Shown: positions 1 to 10,747, counted from the first letter of the stretch. The stretch is 64,000 nucleotides of DNA from Isoetes taiwanensis (GCA_021234155.1 JAJEKV010000830.1:19423-83422); one strand, 5' to 3'. The notes: generated from the letters alone by a model not told the origin. Made by a program: numbers and translations.

Positions 1-605
1 TGAATCCACGGGGGTATTCAAATACGTATTATATGAAATGCCCTTGTGGGATTCACATCGTATGAGGGTTGAGGTGGTGGGCGAGCCGCGAAGGTAAAAG
101 CCTCGCCGGGGGTAAAGAGCGGCTTTTGTTGAAATTACACCATGTAGTAGCATGATGTAGTAGAGGCATTATTCATACATGTTTTAGGGCCACATATGCA
201 ACAAGGACGGGTCAGAGGTCTCATGGGAATGGAGTAAGCTGCATCATGGCTTGGAAGTCAAAGGTAAAAAATGCCTCAGGGAAATCAACTCTTATTCCTT
301 TCCCCTGTTACATTACTCTATTTCCTCTGATTCATATTCCTCTACTTCGCATCAAATTAAATCGCTGGATGGAGTTATGGATGACTGAGATAGCTGCTGA
401 AGTCCTTATCCTGATGTTTTGGTGATAATATTTCCTGTTTTTCTTTGGTTTACATATCCAAACAGTGTTCTAGTTTATTAAAAATAGCCTCCTCTGGAGC
501 GATAGGCCATTTTGTTTAACTATGGCCTTATAACAGAGTTACTCTCTGTATTTTGTATTACTATGTACCCTTTGCATGTAATATAATATAATCACTGCCG
601 TTTCT

Positions 606-642
<37 letters not shown>
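1..642 (+). mobile_element. 3' end of a poly(A)-tailed L1-type LINE (or other retrocopy)
   Basis: The segment ends in 36 consecutive A residues (607-642). Just before the tail comes an AT-rich stretch with repeated taatat and the sequence gccgtttctc. A 3' untranslated end of this kind, running straight into poly(A), is common in plant L1-type LINEs. No reverse transcriptase frame lies upstream within the window, so only the tail end of the element is visible and its left limit is outside or unrecognised. A processed pseudogene or a SINE is possible. The tail type differs from that of the LINEs at 12.5-19.4 kb, which end in (CT)n. Confidence 0.45.
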
Positions 643-644
<2 letters not shown>

Positions 645-1797
645 GCTCACCAATCTAAGTCGGGGAAGAAAAAGGAAGCGGCAATAAAAATCTGTTAATT
701 TTTAGTCCATTTTAGCTAATATTTTACCCAAATCTGGCAAGGTTGGCTGCAAATGTGCCCATAGTGATGTAAGTGCCTCAAATTTTTTTGGGGCATAAAG
801 ATCCAAAATTCCATAATACATCATTTAAATTCTTAACAATTATTCTACATATATATTATTCAAACCCTACTACCTAGACCTATTGCTTGCTAGAAGGCGG
901 CAACGCGACCAAGGATCGGATTTCCTTTGCTATAGTTTAGGGTTTTGCAGAGTGCTGGAGTCGGCTCCCTGTATCTACAGCGCATACCATCTGCCATAGC
1001 CATCAAGAACTTGACTTTTGGGAATTTATCAGAGAGCCCAATTGTTTTTTACGAAGCCGATAATTCTCTGTTGTCTTACCGATTCATCTTGTGCTCAAAT
1101 TTTATTCTTTTGTTTAATTTCTTATTTGACACTGTGCTCTTCTTGGTCTTTTCTTGTAGGTTTTTTTCACAAAGGTCTCTGTAGGATCCCCACAACAAGG
1201 TATACATAGATCTCTCAAATTTCTGGCTATGTTTTGGGCATATGCCTTTTTCATGCCTCGAAATGGTTATTTTACAGCCAGAATATGTGTTACAACATTG
1301 CCATTCATGGATTGTTTACATCCTTCTTGAAACCTGGTGGTCAAGAAAGTTGAACCTGCATTCGCATATCGCATATTTTACTATCGAGTACGTTATTCTG
1401 TCTGCATTGATTTTATTCTTCTTTGCATCAAGGAACTTGGATGCAGCTTGGAATAAGAAAAGGATTAAAAGAAGTGATGCCTTTTTTTTAATTATTCCTT
1501 TTAACAAGTGGCCATTATTTCGTTGGTGGTGCTAGGATATTTGAGGTTGATGTTGTCAAAGGAAAACCATTTATGTTTAATGGATACAAAGGTATGATCA
1601 CAGGTGCAACATATGTATGCGTTGGATTTGACGTTGTTTCAAAGTCTGCGAGAGGATAGAAAAAGTCCCGAGATCTTGAGTTAAATTCGAGCATGGTAAG
1701 ACATATTATAGTTAAAAAAACAAGATATGAAGTATATTATAGCATATGATGATGAACCTTTGCTGTTTATGACATAGTTTTTATTTTCCTATTGAAG
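643..1797. other. Stretch with no recognised gene
   Basis: AT-rich sequence with short open frames at 945-1184 and 1242-1535 that match nothing I recognise. The T-rich run ending ttcttgtag near 1159 and another ending ttgaag at 1797 look like intron 3' ends. Part of this stretch may therefore be intron or exon of the same decayed gene that supplies the MSH4-like exon to the right, but I cannot show it. Confidence 0.3.
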
Positions 1798-2340
1798 GTG
1801 GTATGCTTACAAATCTGAGATGTGCGTTTATTTACTATCTAAGTTGGCAACTAACACCCGAAGCATGGTCCTAATTGATGATCTTGGGAGATCTACCTCA
1901 TCAACAGTTGGAGTGCCTATTGCATAGAGTTGCAAGTATCTGTTATCACTAAAAGTGTATGCTATGATGGCATTACCTAATTGATGATCTTGGGAGATCT
2001 ACCTCATCAACAGTTGGAGTGGCTATTGCATAGAGTTGCAAGTATCTGTTATCACTAAAAGTGTATGCTATGATGGCATTACCTATCATAGCAATCGATT
2101 TGAACATCTCCCTCAAGAAGATTGGACAGAGGTACGTGATATTTGCCACACATATGCTGTTAGTTGAGCTTCTAAATCCTACCCAAGCGTCAAAGTATGC
2201 AATTTTGTGGTATCCAACAACATGGACTTGAAGTCCAGTATGCACATTTTGATAAATATGTCTTGATCTTTCCCAGTCTGGCAGATATTCCCAATTATGG
2301 GCTTTAGGAGAGAGAGTCGTGCTTACCACCTTCCGTAGTG
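1798..2340 (+). pseudogene. MSH4: MSH4-like MutS homologue fragment (C-terminal ATPase region), broken
   Basis: MSH4 is a meiosis-specific MutS homologue that pairs with MSH5 to stabilise recombination intermediates. Reading the plus strand from 1798 gives a block resembling the MSH4 ATPase: an EM..-type helix, an RSMVLIDDLGRSTSS segment (Walker B region), the phrase SC.YLLSLKVYA, then after an inserted stretch FATHM (the H-loop, about 2135-2152). A shifted frame gives YPSVKVCNF, IPNYGL and LPPSVV. SC-x2-LLSLK followed by ATHM fits MSH4 better than MSH2 or MSH5. A TAG replaces the tryptophan that normally follows GFAIA, frames shift, and part of the segment is tandemly duplicated, so it cannot encode a working protein. 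It could be a decayed gene or a piece carried by a transposon. No other MSH4 exons were recognised in the window. Confidence 0.65.
1870..2081 (+). repeat. 106-bp tandem duplication inside the MSH4-like fragment
   Basis: The block from 1870 to 1975 is repeated almost exactly at 1976-2081, starting each time with cctaattgatgatcttggg. The two copies differ at only one base that I noticed (gtgcct versus gtggct). The in-frame TAG is present in both copies, so it predates the duplication. Confidence 0.9.
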
Positions 2341-3480
2341 CAAATGGATGACAGAACGGAATGTTTTAATAATAATTTAAGCTTTTGTTGCCATGCGCTT
2401 GGATAGAGTAGTAGTATATTATAATGTTATCATCTGTGTTATGCAGCTGCATTATGCAGCAGGAGAAAGACCATGCAAATGTCAGGAATGACATATTATA
2501 AGGATGATTGCCCAAAACTTCTGAGCTGCCCAAAACTTCTGAGTTTGAAGTAGTCAAATTTCAGTGAAGCTGCTCCGCGTTCCTACTATTAAGGAATTGG
2601 GAGGCTACTATTTTGATCGAAAGCTGAATTGAAGCATGGGATTACTTGTAAAGTAATTTGTACGATTTTGAAATGGAGATGGAAAATGAATTATATGCTG
2701 CTTATCCAGGCTAGATGGAAATACCAGGGTTCAAATCCCTAGGCCTTTGAACTGTCTTCATGAACTGTCATTCTTTAATGACTTTTGTGTACATCTTTCC
2801 ATTTGAAAATGGCAAACGGACGTTCAATAAAAATTATTATGAACTGGATGGCAACCACGGATCATATAGAATAAAACATTAAGAATTTGATGAATAAAAC
2901 AATAACATTTTGATGGATAAACTGTCACTAATTTAATCCATCGCAAAATTGATATTGGATGCCACTTTATGTCTGCAAACATTAATGGTTTCCAAAATAG
3001 AGTATGCCTTATTATATTTGTTAAACCAAACCAATTGCATTGGTCAAAGCAGCATTTATTCGATCCAAATATCAGCATCTTGATAAAAGAAAAAACCACT
3101 AGTAGCTTGATAAAATGTTGAGACATTTTTTATTGTATGAAACCACATTAGTTCATGTAAAAAAATCTAAGTAACTTTCTTAGGAAAACACTCAAACAAC
3201 TAAAGCTAAAATCGTTAATGATTGAGTGTCTATATTTGTAATTGACCACATACTTAAAGCATAGAAATAAAACACACTACTAAATCAAATACATTAACTA
3301 CCATAAAAAATCACGATGGTGAACTGTGGGAAATAACTAGCCATAGTTATTCAACATATTAACCCACAAAGTAATATTACTTTTTTATAGTGCTCTTATA
3401 TTAAAACTATTATAAAATACTAATAATGGATATTTTTTGGGGGCCTTGTGAAATATTAACAGTTATCCAGAAGAACTCAG
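2341..3480. other. AT-rich spacer with no recognised gene
   Basis: I see no conserved frame here. The only structure noticed is a short direct repeat of gcccaaaacttctgag near 2511-2541. The left end of the Harbinger copy to the right should lie in or near this stretch, but no GGCCACAT-type terminal repeat is visible. Confidence 0.4.
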
Positions 3481-5172
3481 TCTGCATTTACCAATTCCAA
3501 ATTCTAGAATATAATATGTCGAATTTGATCCCCTTCTTTCTTCATCCTTTTGTTCATAACCTTAGTCTCGTAGTAGTCTATTTCTAGAACATCTGATAGT
3601 AATGGCAAGTAATCAAGATGAAGATCTTGCATTACACAAAAGTTCCACAATACACATGTAGCATGGATTATTTTGGCAACTCTGCCAACATGGATAGGCA
3701 ATGCTTTTAGAATTCTGAATTTTTCTTTTATAATACCAAATCCATTCTCTACACACACTCTACCTCCACAGATCCTTTTATTAAATCTGCCATAGGCTCC
3801 CTTTCCATCTGGGAAAACTTTGATCAGGAATCTTCGAGAGGATATGCTGAATCCCCAAGCAGCATTGGTGGAATTGTAACTACAACCTCCTGATCAGTCA
3901 TTTGGCCCTGACTAATCTTTTTACATGTCATCTGAACAGTAGGTTCCTGCATTATCTGTTTGGCAGCCAACCTTGTATAACAAACTCTTCTTAAATTGAT
4001 TTGCATCATGCACAGAACCAGTCCTATTTACACAGACATTAATGAAGAGTCTTTGGTGAGTAACCACACCTTGCATAGGCAGGAATGTCTCTTGTGCCTG
4101 AAGTAGTAGTCATCACCCTTGTCTTTGCTCCATGGTTTTCTATACAAATAGATATGAGATCCATCAACAGCTCCAAAGATATTTGGTATACCTGTAGCAT
4201 CTTCAAAATCTTTGTTTATGTCCAACAATCTTTGGCCTGTTGGTAAAGCAATGAACCTCTTGTAAAGCATAGTCTTGGATGCCAAAGCAAGGGTTTTTTT
4301 TTTGTGTATTTCTGCACAATAGCTTTACCTACATAAAATCTTTGACCTACATGCAGGGGTTTTTCACCATGAGCTAAGAAATAAAGCACTATGGCCACTG
4401 CTTTTCTGGATCAACAGAGGGTCTAACCTTCATTCTAGGTCTGATTAAGTAAGGGACAATAAGACCAACTAGTTTCTCGAATGTAGCCCTCTTCATCCGA
4501 TAGAACTGGTGCCACATATCATCCTCAAAAGAGGGGAGGCAATTCCAAGCATGATTATCAATGATGTCCCACTGTATTGTCTGCCTTGGACATACCCAAA
4601 ATCTCCGGGGAGGCCTCCTTAATCTCGAAGAAGCTAAGATGCTGCACACATGTAATTGATATTATCTTCTACCTCTGCATTCTGCTCTAAAATGTCCATT
4701 GACCCTTCTCGTTCATTCTCCTGTATCAAATATAGACAGTAGCTTTGGAAAGCCAACCCGAGTTGAATAGCCCTCAAAAGCATGGCAATCATGCCCAAAA
4801 TGACCGGATCCATCAAAATAATGCAATACGGGCCGAGAAGTCTTATTCTTGAGCCGGGATTGAATGCAAATGACTTCTATACACAAAATATGGGACACTA
4901 GAAACTGGAAAACAAGGATATGGAATATTTTGGAACTCACCAGGAGGCGAAATCTTGGCTGTGGGATAATTCGAGCTCGAACTGGCGCCAAAGAGGAGGC
5001 GGGAAGAAAAATCCCGGTGGATCTCCCTCCTTTCCGGTCGAAGACTATCCTAACGGGCCAGTTAGAGGACGAGAGACATTTGTCTCTCGTACATCTCTCA
5101 AGGCATACGGTATAATTTTTATCTCTCGTCATACACGGTGAGAGTTAAAAAAATTTGGAGTATGTGGCTGAC
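3480..5172 (-). mobile_element. Decayed PIF/Harbinger element (transposase half and right end)
   Basis: This copy keeps a broken minus-strand transposase and a right terminal region that ends ggagtatgtggctgacc (5156-5172). That end matches the GGCCACATGCT-type terminal inverted repeats of the two better-preserved Harbinger copies in the window. Immediately beyond it is a short GA run (5173-5190). No Myb-like or serine-rich gene and no left terminal repeat were found, so the left half is missing or too diverged. It is the most degraded of the three Harbinger copies. Confidence 0.65.
3504..4816 (-). pseudogene. PIF/Harbinger DDE transposase, frameshifted
   Basis: Harbinger transposases are DDE nucleases that cut and paste the element, usually with a Myb-like partner. 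Read in several frames, the minus strand gives the N-terminal MDPVILGMIAMLLRA, then WHQFYRMKRATFEKLVGLI, then IPNIFGAVDGSHIYL with the first catalytic Asp (about 4160-4180), LLGDSAYPL with the second Asp (about 3835-3880), and VENGFGIIKEKFRIL with the catalytic Glu (about 3715-3760). The protein would end about QIRHIIF at 3504. At least four frame changes separate these blocks, so it is not functional. The same blocks in the same order occur in the two other copies of the window. Confidence 0.85.
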
Positions 5173-5190
5173 CAGAGAGAGAGAGATAGA

Positions 5191-5837
5191 GATATGGTTT
5201 AAGGTTAATAACTAATAATGGTGTTCAGGGGAGTGGCCTTGCATGGAACAATATTTATTGATATGATGAAGTAAGAAAGTCATCCAGTATGTTTAAACCT
5301 TGCTATTATCAAAGAGAGAGCTAAAAATAAACCTTGACCTTTATTTAGAAGCAAAAAGGCAAAAACAAAGGTGTTGTTACCTATAAATTGAAGGACAACT
5401 TTGAGACGTGATATCTCCGCAACCACAACTCAGAAATCGGTGATCCTTACCTTATTGGAAAGCCCTTGAAGTATAGTTTCCAGATTGGGCTTGGTTGTCC
5501 ATAGATTCCTTACGGTTGGAAAGGTATACCAGAAAGGTGCATAGGGGTCTAAGTTGACTGCACAACTAAATCTGCTTCTTCCTATGTTGATGATGTGCCT
5601 AGCCTTACCTTCTAGTATCTTCTCTTGTTCCTTGCTTGATCATATCATTAGAAGGAGTTCATATAACACCACTGGTTGGTGGCTAGAAAGAGTTTATTCT
5701 TATACAGTCTTGCGGAGTAGCTTGACTTGGTGATATCTCTTCTACTTGGTCCGGTTGGGTGGTAAAACGAGTACCCTGTGGTATTTTGCTTTCTAATAAG
5801 TTGATGAATTTGCAGGAGGAATAGACCATTCGTAACA
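5191..5837 (+). repeat. 5' LTR of the 2-kb LTR element
   Basis: It begins gatatggtttaagg (the expected leading T is an A here) and ends cattcgtaaca. It matches the right repeat at 6566-7211 with only scattered substitutions and small indels, which suggests a fairly recent insertion. Confidence 0.85.
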
Positions 5838-5839
5838 AT

Positions 5840-5851
5840 TGGTATCAGAGC
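5840..5851 (+). promoter_or_regulatory. Primer-binding site (tRNA-iMet type)
   Basis: The sequence tggtatcagagc lies two bases after the 5' LTR. It is the standard plant primer-binding site complementary to the 3' end of initiator tRNA-Met. Confidence 0.85.
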
Positions 5852-6551
5852 CCAGTTCCGGTCTGCGCCAGCGGAGCTGTGGGTGATGGAAGGCGTTGGA
5901 AATTTAAGTGGCTAAGCAGCACAAGAGGTCCAAGAGGGGCAAATTGCAAATAGGTTACCTCTTGTCTGGTATGAAATTGATATTTAGGGATTGTGATTAG
6001 AATCTTTAGATATTTATTATTGCATCCTTATGGCTGAGGTTGGTGCCTCAAGGTTGGAAAGAGTTGGTGCTCTTGACCAAGCGATTGGAATGAGCGGATG
6101 CCATGTCCAAGAGATTGGAATGAGTTGGTGATCATGTCCATGTGAATATAATGTTTGTTATTCCTGATGTTCGCAGGTCTTTTGGTTGGTGCTAAAGATT
6201 GCAAACTGGAATGGAGATTGATCAGAAGTTGGTGCTTCTGGTGGAGGTTAGTAAACATTTTGTTGAGACAAATTAAGTTGATGTTCAATTTGTGGTAGAT
6301 ATTTCTAGTTGTGGATTCAACTAGGGTCGCAACCATGGACTTGGTTGTGGTAAATTATTTTCTGATTGTGGATTCAATCAGGGTTGTAACCATGGACTTG
6401 GTTACGAAAATTTTTAGCCTAAAGGGCTGGACTTGGAAATTTTTAGCCTAAAGGGCTGGACTTGACAACTTTTTATTATGCAGATTGTAGCCATGGACTT
6501 GGTTGTGTCAAATTTGCCATATAATTTCTTGATCGAGGACGATCAATCCCA

Positions 6552-6564
6552 AGAAGGGGAGGAA
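6552..6564 (+). promoter_or_regulatory. Polypurine tract
   Basis: The purine run agaaggggaggaa directly precedes the 3' LTR, where plus-strand DNA synthesis is primed. Confidence 0.75.
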
Positions 6565-6565
6565 T

Positions 6566-7208
6566 TGATATGGTTTAAGGTTAATAACTAATAATGGTGC
6601 TCAGGGGAGTGGCCTTGCATGGAACAATATTTATTGATATGATCAAGTAAGAAAGTCATCCAGTATGTCTAAACCTTGCTATTATCAAAGAGAGAGCTAA
6701 AAATAAACCTTGACCTTTATTTAGAAGCAAAAAGGAAAAAAAAAAGGTGGTGTTGTTACCTATAAATAGAAGGACAACTTTGAGACGTGATATCTCCGCG
6801 TCCACAACTCAGAAATCGGCGATCCTTACCTTGTTGGAAAGCCCTTGAAGTCTAGTTTCTAGATTGGGCTTGGTTGTCTATAGATTCCTTACATGTTGAA
6901 AGTTATGCCTAGAAAGGTGCATAGGGGCCTAAGTTGACTCCACAACTAGATCTCCTTCTTCCTATGTTGATGATGTGCCTAGCCTTACCTTCTAGTATCT
7001 TCTCTTGTTCCTTGTTTGATCATATCATTAGAAGGAGTTCATGTAACACCAGTGGTTGGTGGCTAGAAAGAGTTTGTTCTTACAGTCTTGCGGAGTAGCT
7101 TCACTTGGTGATATCTCTTCTAGTTGGTCCGGTTGGGTGGTAAAACGAGTACCCTGTGGTATTTTGCTTCTAATAAGTTGATGAATTTGCAGGAAGAATA
7201 GACCATTC

Positions 7209-7211
<3 letters not shown>
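6566..7211 (+). repeat. 3' LTR of the 2-kb LTR element
   Basis: It starts tgatatggtttaagg right after the polypurine tract. It runs to cattcgta, where it merges with the GA tract and has lost the final bases present in the left copy. Confidence 0.85.

Positions 7212-7305
<94 letters not shown>
7212..7305 (+). repeat. (GA)n microsatellite, 94 bp
   Basis: Uninterrupted GA dinucleotides between the 3' LTR and the left end of Harbinger A. With the GA remnant at 5173-5190 it appears to be one tract split by the LTR element. Confidence 0.97.
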
Positions 7306-7307
<2 letters not shown>

Positions 7308-7437
7308 TTGGCCACATCTTTGACTTAGAGATTGATTAGAGACAATACGAGAGAGAATACGAGAGATGAGAGATGGGGGAGAGATGGGAGAGATGGGTGA
7401 GAGTGGAAAAATCCAACTCTCACCTTGAGAGATGATT

Positions 7438-7461
7438 CGCCCCTAACAGCCGTTAGGGGCG
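7438..7461. repeat. Perfect hairpin near the left end of Harbinger A
   Basis: CGCCCCTAAC, a four-base loop AGCC and GTTAGGGGCG form a perfect 10-bp inverted repeat. A second, slightly imperfect inverted repeat (gtgagagtgg / ccaactctcac) lies just to its left at about 7399-7423. Both are conserved in element B, which suggests a role in transposase binding or promoter function. Confidence 0.85.
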
Positions 7462-7757
7462 TTTTCATTGCCCACTAACCATTCATTTTGACTTAATTTT
7501 CGCGGCCTGAAAAAACTGCCCGAAATGTTTCCCACACCGAAAATCGGGGGCGCCAATTCCCCTGCTTCTTCATCTTCAAGGCCACCTAATTCTTGCAAAA
7601 GTATCCAATTTCTCGAAGCCATTAGCCGATTACGATCCAGGTATTCGTCAGATTTCGCAACCATTTGCATTCTGTTTTTTGAGCATTCATACATTAAGTT
7701 TTCGACTTCAATTTCGTTTTAAGTCTTCCTTATTCCCCTACAATTATTTGGATTCAG

Positions 7758-8950
7758 ATATCTAAGACCTCTCGATCTGCTTTGCCAGCAAGCAGCAAGC
7801 CTTTCGTGCCTCCTCGGGTTGAAAAAATGGCGCCAAGAAGGACCCAGAAAATGACAGGCCAGATCTCCATCGATGTGCATTTGGAGACAAATTCTGAGCC
7901 AATTCCATCACCAAGACAGCCAAAGAAAAGGAGATCCAAACGAGTATTGAGCGAAATTCAAGCCTCCTCTGATATTGTGAGTGAATCTTTTGAATCTGAA
8001 GCTGCCTTGGCTCTTGTTGTGCACGAGAAAGAGAATTCAAAAGTGATAGACACAAAGAATAGAAAGTCTCATGTGCAATGGACAGATCAAGGTGTCTCCA
8101 CTTTCCTCAATCTCTTAAATGAGATGAAATTAGTAACTAATGGCACCCTCAACCTCTCTAACACACAATGGAGAGAAATTATGATCAAATTGCAGCCTAT
8201 AGTTGGGGGTTTAGTGGAGCTGAGACAACTTAAGAATAAATGGGATAAGCTCCAAGCTAAATTCAAAGATGAGAAGGAGGCTTGTAGCTAGACGGGCTCG
8301 GAACCTTCAACTCGGCAGTGGTATGACAGAATGGAAGAGGTGAAGTATGGTGTAACTTCAGATAATCCAATTCCAGGGGCTGGGGATGATGGCGATTTTG
8401 AGAATGAAGCTTTTGAGGCTGCAGACTTGCATACAAATTTCTCAGAATCATTCATGAATGACACTTTCTTTGAAACTGTTAGAACAGATGCAGCATTTGA
8501 GGACCACTTCGAAAGCATTCCACCCAATTCAAATATAATGTAAACACGAGAAATCCGAACAGTCCAGTCATGCCCGACATTCCAAGCAATAGGACACCAA
8601 CAGGAAACCAGGCAGATTCTTCTAGTCCTAGATCAGCTGCATGTAACCAGCCTGGAGTTTGTGGAAAAGCAACAAGTGGAAAGAAGTCCAGGTTGCAGAT
8701 AGATGAGGACATTGCAATGGGAATATCACAAATGGCTAGCACATTCGGGGACACTGAGGTAAAGAAATTGGATTTCCTGAAAGAAGAAGGTGCAAGAAAA
8801 TTTGAGTTGGTTAGGGAATTGGAAACAATAAGGTCTGCCAACAGCTTGAAAATTGCTGAGTCTATGGCTGCAATGACTCAAAGCATTTGTGAAATGACAA
8901 AGGAGACATTGCTCGAAATTGCTAAATTGGCTGCCAAGAGCAAGGATTAG
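7758..8950 (+). pseudogene. Harbinger A Myb/SANT-like DNA-binding protein, broken
   Basis: PIF/Harbinger elements typically encode a Myb/SANT-like partner that binds DNA and carries the transposase to the nucleus. A frame ISKTSRSALP... opens at 7758 just after a cag acceptor-like site; its ATG has become ATA (it is ATG in copy B), and the next ATG is at 7827. The trihelix-like core begins VQWTDQGVSTFLNLLNEMKL and includes NTQWREIM and LKNKWDKLQAKFKDE. A TAG at 8289 cuts it, but related sequence continues through RMEEVKYGVTSDNPIPGAGDD (8331 onward) to a probable coiled-coil C-terminus with SICEMTKETLLEIAKLAAK, ending at 8950. An upstream exon (about 7525-7640) is possible. At least two disruptions mean it is inactive. 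Confidence 0.8.
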
Positions 8951-9147
8951 AGGTTCGTTTTCAGTTTTCTGCTTTTTAGAAATTCTATTTTGGAACTGTC
9001 TCAAACCCACCAGTATTCCTAAATATTGATTGACTTGTACTGGCCTATTTCTTTAGTATTAATTATTGTCTTCTAATCGCAATCACCCAAATTCGAAAGG
9101 GCTATTTAAGCTTTCTCGAAAGCCTTGCATGCAAGCCGCTCCTCAAT

Positions 9148-9702
9148 ATGGTTCGAATCGTGAACCGGAAACGCCCTAGGTCTCCAAGTTCCTCTTCGTC
9201 TTCCTCCAAGTCATCTTCCTCTTCCTTGCCTCCAGATTCTTCTGCTCTTTCTTCCAGTTCAGAGTCCTATTACTCTGAATATTCTTCATAGCCGACTACT
9301 AGTGAAGAAATTCTTCCTGAAAGTAGTGCAGAATCTCCAGAGATAAGTGCTCATCCAGTGAGCTTAGAAAACGTAGTGCAGGAGAACCTGGTGCAGGAAG
9401 AACACTCTGTTGAGCAAGAAGAAAGCCAATACTCCTCCCCCTCGGTTGAGGTTGCAAAAGCTGAAGTGGAAATCTTGTCCCACAAGCTTATCCATTGTAC
9501 CTTTTCCAAGCAGACCATTACTAATTTTTTGGAAATGGAGGTGAATATAGAAGCTGGGGTTTTGGAATGGGCGAGTAATTCTGCTAAGAATCGGACAGCC
9601 CATATGGAATGTGTGTACGTTAGGCATGAAGCAAAATGGTGCATCCATGAAATACGAAGTGTAACCTTTCAGTGCGAGCTATGTCCTAGGCCTTGGCCAT
9701 GA
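9148..9702 (+). pseudogene. Harbinger A serine-rich accessory protein, one stop codon
   Basis: I do not recognise this family. From the ATG at 9148 the frame reads MVRIVNRKRPRSP, a long Ser-rich stretch, one TAG at 9289-9291, an acidic Glu-rich stretch, and a conserved C-terminal block with SHKLIHCTFSKQTI, VLEWASNSAKNRTAHMECVY and WCIHEIRSVTFQCELCP. The Cys and His residues of that last block are conserved in copy B, which suggests a small folded, possibly metal-binding domain. It starts about 200 bp after the Myb-like gene on the same strand, so it may be a separate gene or a late exon of the same transcript. Harbinger elements usually carry only two genes, so a third is unusual. Confidence 0.65.
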
Positions 9703-10260
9703 GATAAAAAAAACATGATATGTCTCACATTTTTTTTGTGTTGTCCATTTTCTTTTTGTAACAGGCTTTTGTTGTATATAAAATGGCATGCATGCCATTT
9801 TTTTACTGATGTAATTGCTCGAAAACTGACAGATGAAACACATTGTGTCCATCTATTCATGCAGATTACCTATGCTCATTGGAAGGCGTGCATTTTTATG
9901 TTTTATACTGTGAAGTCATTTGACTCACAATGATTGTAACAGGCTGCTCAGATACTGAACTATTTTGAACAGGGCAGCATATGCACATATAATGAAATCT
10001 TATGAATACATACGTGATTTATCCTACTTGTACCTGTATTGTTGATTTCTTATAGTCTTCTTTGTTTTTTAATGCGAAGTCATTTGACTCACAATGTCTG
10101 TAACAGGCTGCTTAGTATTCATAATGAAATGTTTTGAGCTCTAAACTATATGTTGGAAATTAAGCTCTAAACTTATGCTTCAAACATATTTATCTTTTCA
10201 TCATTCTGTAAAGATGCAGGACAGAGAATTAAAGAGGTCAAATCGAATAGAATTGAATTA
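9703..10260 (+). other. 3' flank of the serine-rich gene, no coding
   Basis: AT-rich non-coding sequence shared with element B (about 21,828-22,380). It contains repeated phrases gaagtcatttgactcacaatg (near 9912 and 10,075) and tgtaacaggctg (near 9935 and 10,100), which suggests an old internal duplication. Confidence 0.5.
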
Positions 10261-10709
10261 TGTATTAGCCCTTTAGGCTAAACATATGTATGAGTGGCAT
10301 AGGCCACATGTATTTATCGCATTGGACCACTTGATCTAGGGCCCAGATTTAGCCCACATATGTGGTAGGTGGCATAGGCCACATGTATTTGTCATATTGG
10401 ACCCCACAATCTATGGCCCAGATTTAGCCTAGATCTGTGGTAGGTGAGACGTCAGTTAGGGTTAGGGTTTTGCTCTACTATTTAGAGAGAGCATTTCCTC
10501 TCATTTTTTAGGTTTTTGCTCACGTTTTGGAGCACCTCCTTTTGGAGCATCAATATGATTCAGTTTTGTTCATTCTTTGCTTTGTTCTTGTTCTTGGAGT
10601 TTCTTCCCACCTTCTTTTGTTGATCCATGAGCATTTATGGCAGCCTTGTGGCATCCGGCAGTCATGGACTGCTGCTGCAAGGTGATCCCAAGAACCCCAA
10701 AAATCAACA
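10261..10709 (+). mobile_element. Solo LTR inserted in Harbinger A
   Basis: This 449-bp block starts TGTATTAG and ends AATCAACA, is absent from element B at the same point, and is flanked by attatg-like sequence on both sides (about 10,257-10,262 and 10,709-10,714). It contains two diverged copies of a roughly 80-bp module beginning tggcataggccacatgtattt, and the plant telo-box-like run ttagggttagggttttgc (about 10,456-10,473) before a TATA-like tactatttagag. I read it as the single LTR left after recombination between the two ends of a retrotransposon. Confidence 0.65.
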
Positions 10710-10747
10710 TTATGGATTTCATTTTTTTGGCTACAAAATTCATTCAG

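Larger units (their letters stand above)
5191..7211 (+). mobile_element. Non-autonomous LTR retrotransposon (2.0 kb) inserted in a GA tract
   Basis: Two direct repeats of about 645 bp enclose about 730 bp with no coding frame for gag or pol. The left repeat is followed by tggtatcagagc (primer-binding site for initiator tRNA-Met) and the right repeat is preceded by the purine run aagaaggggagga. These are the hallmarks of an LTR retrotransposon that depends on enzymes supplied elsewhere (a large TRIM or small LARD type). GA-rich sequence lies on both sides (5173-5190 and 7212-7305), so the element sits inside a GA microsatellite. Its internal region contains several near copies of ccatggacttggtt and a tandem repeat of tttttagcctaaagggctgg around 6410-6470. 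Confidence 0.85.

Noticed and set aside
7028-7317. Minus-strand ORFs made of Ser-Leu repeats
   Set aside because: Translation of the (GA)n microsatellite; the same false frames arise at 12.4, 13.5 and 24.1 kb.
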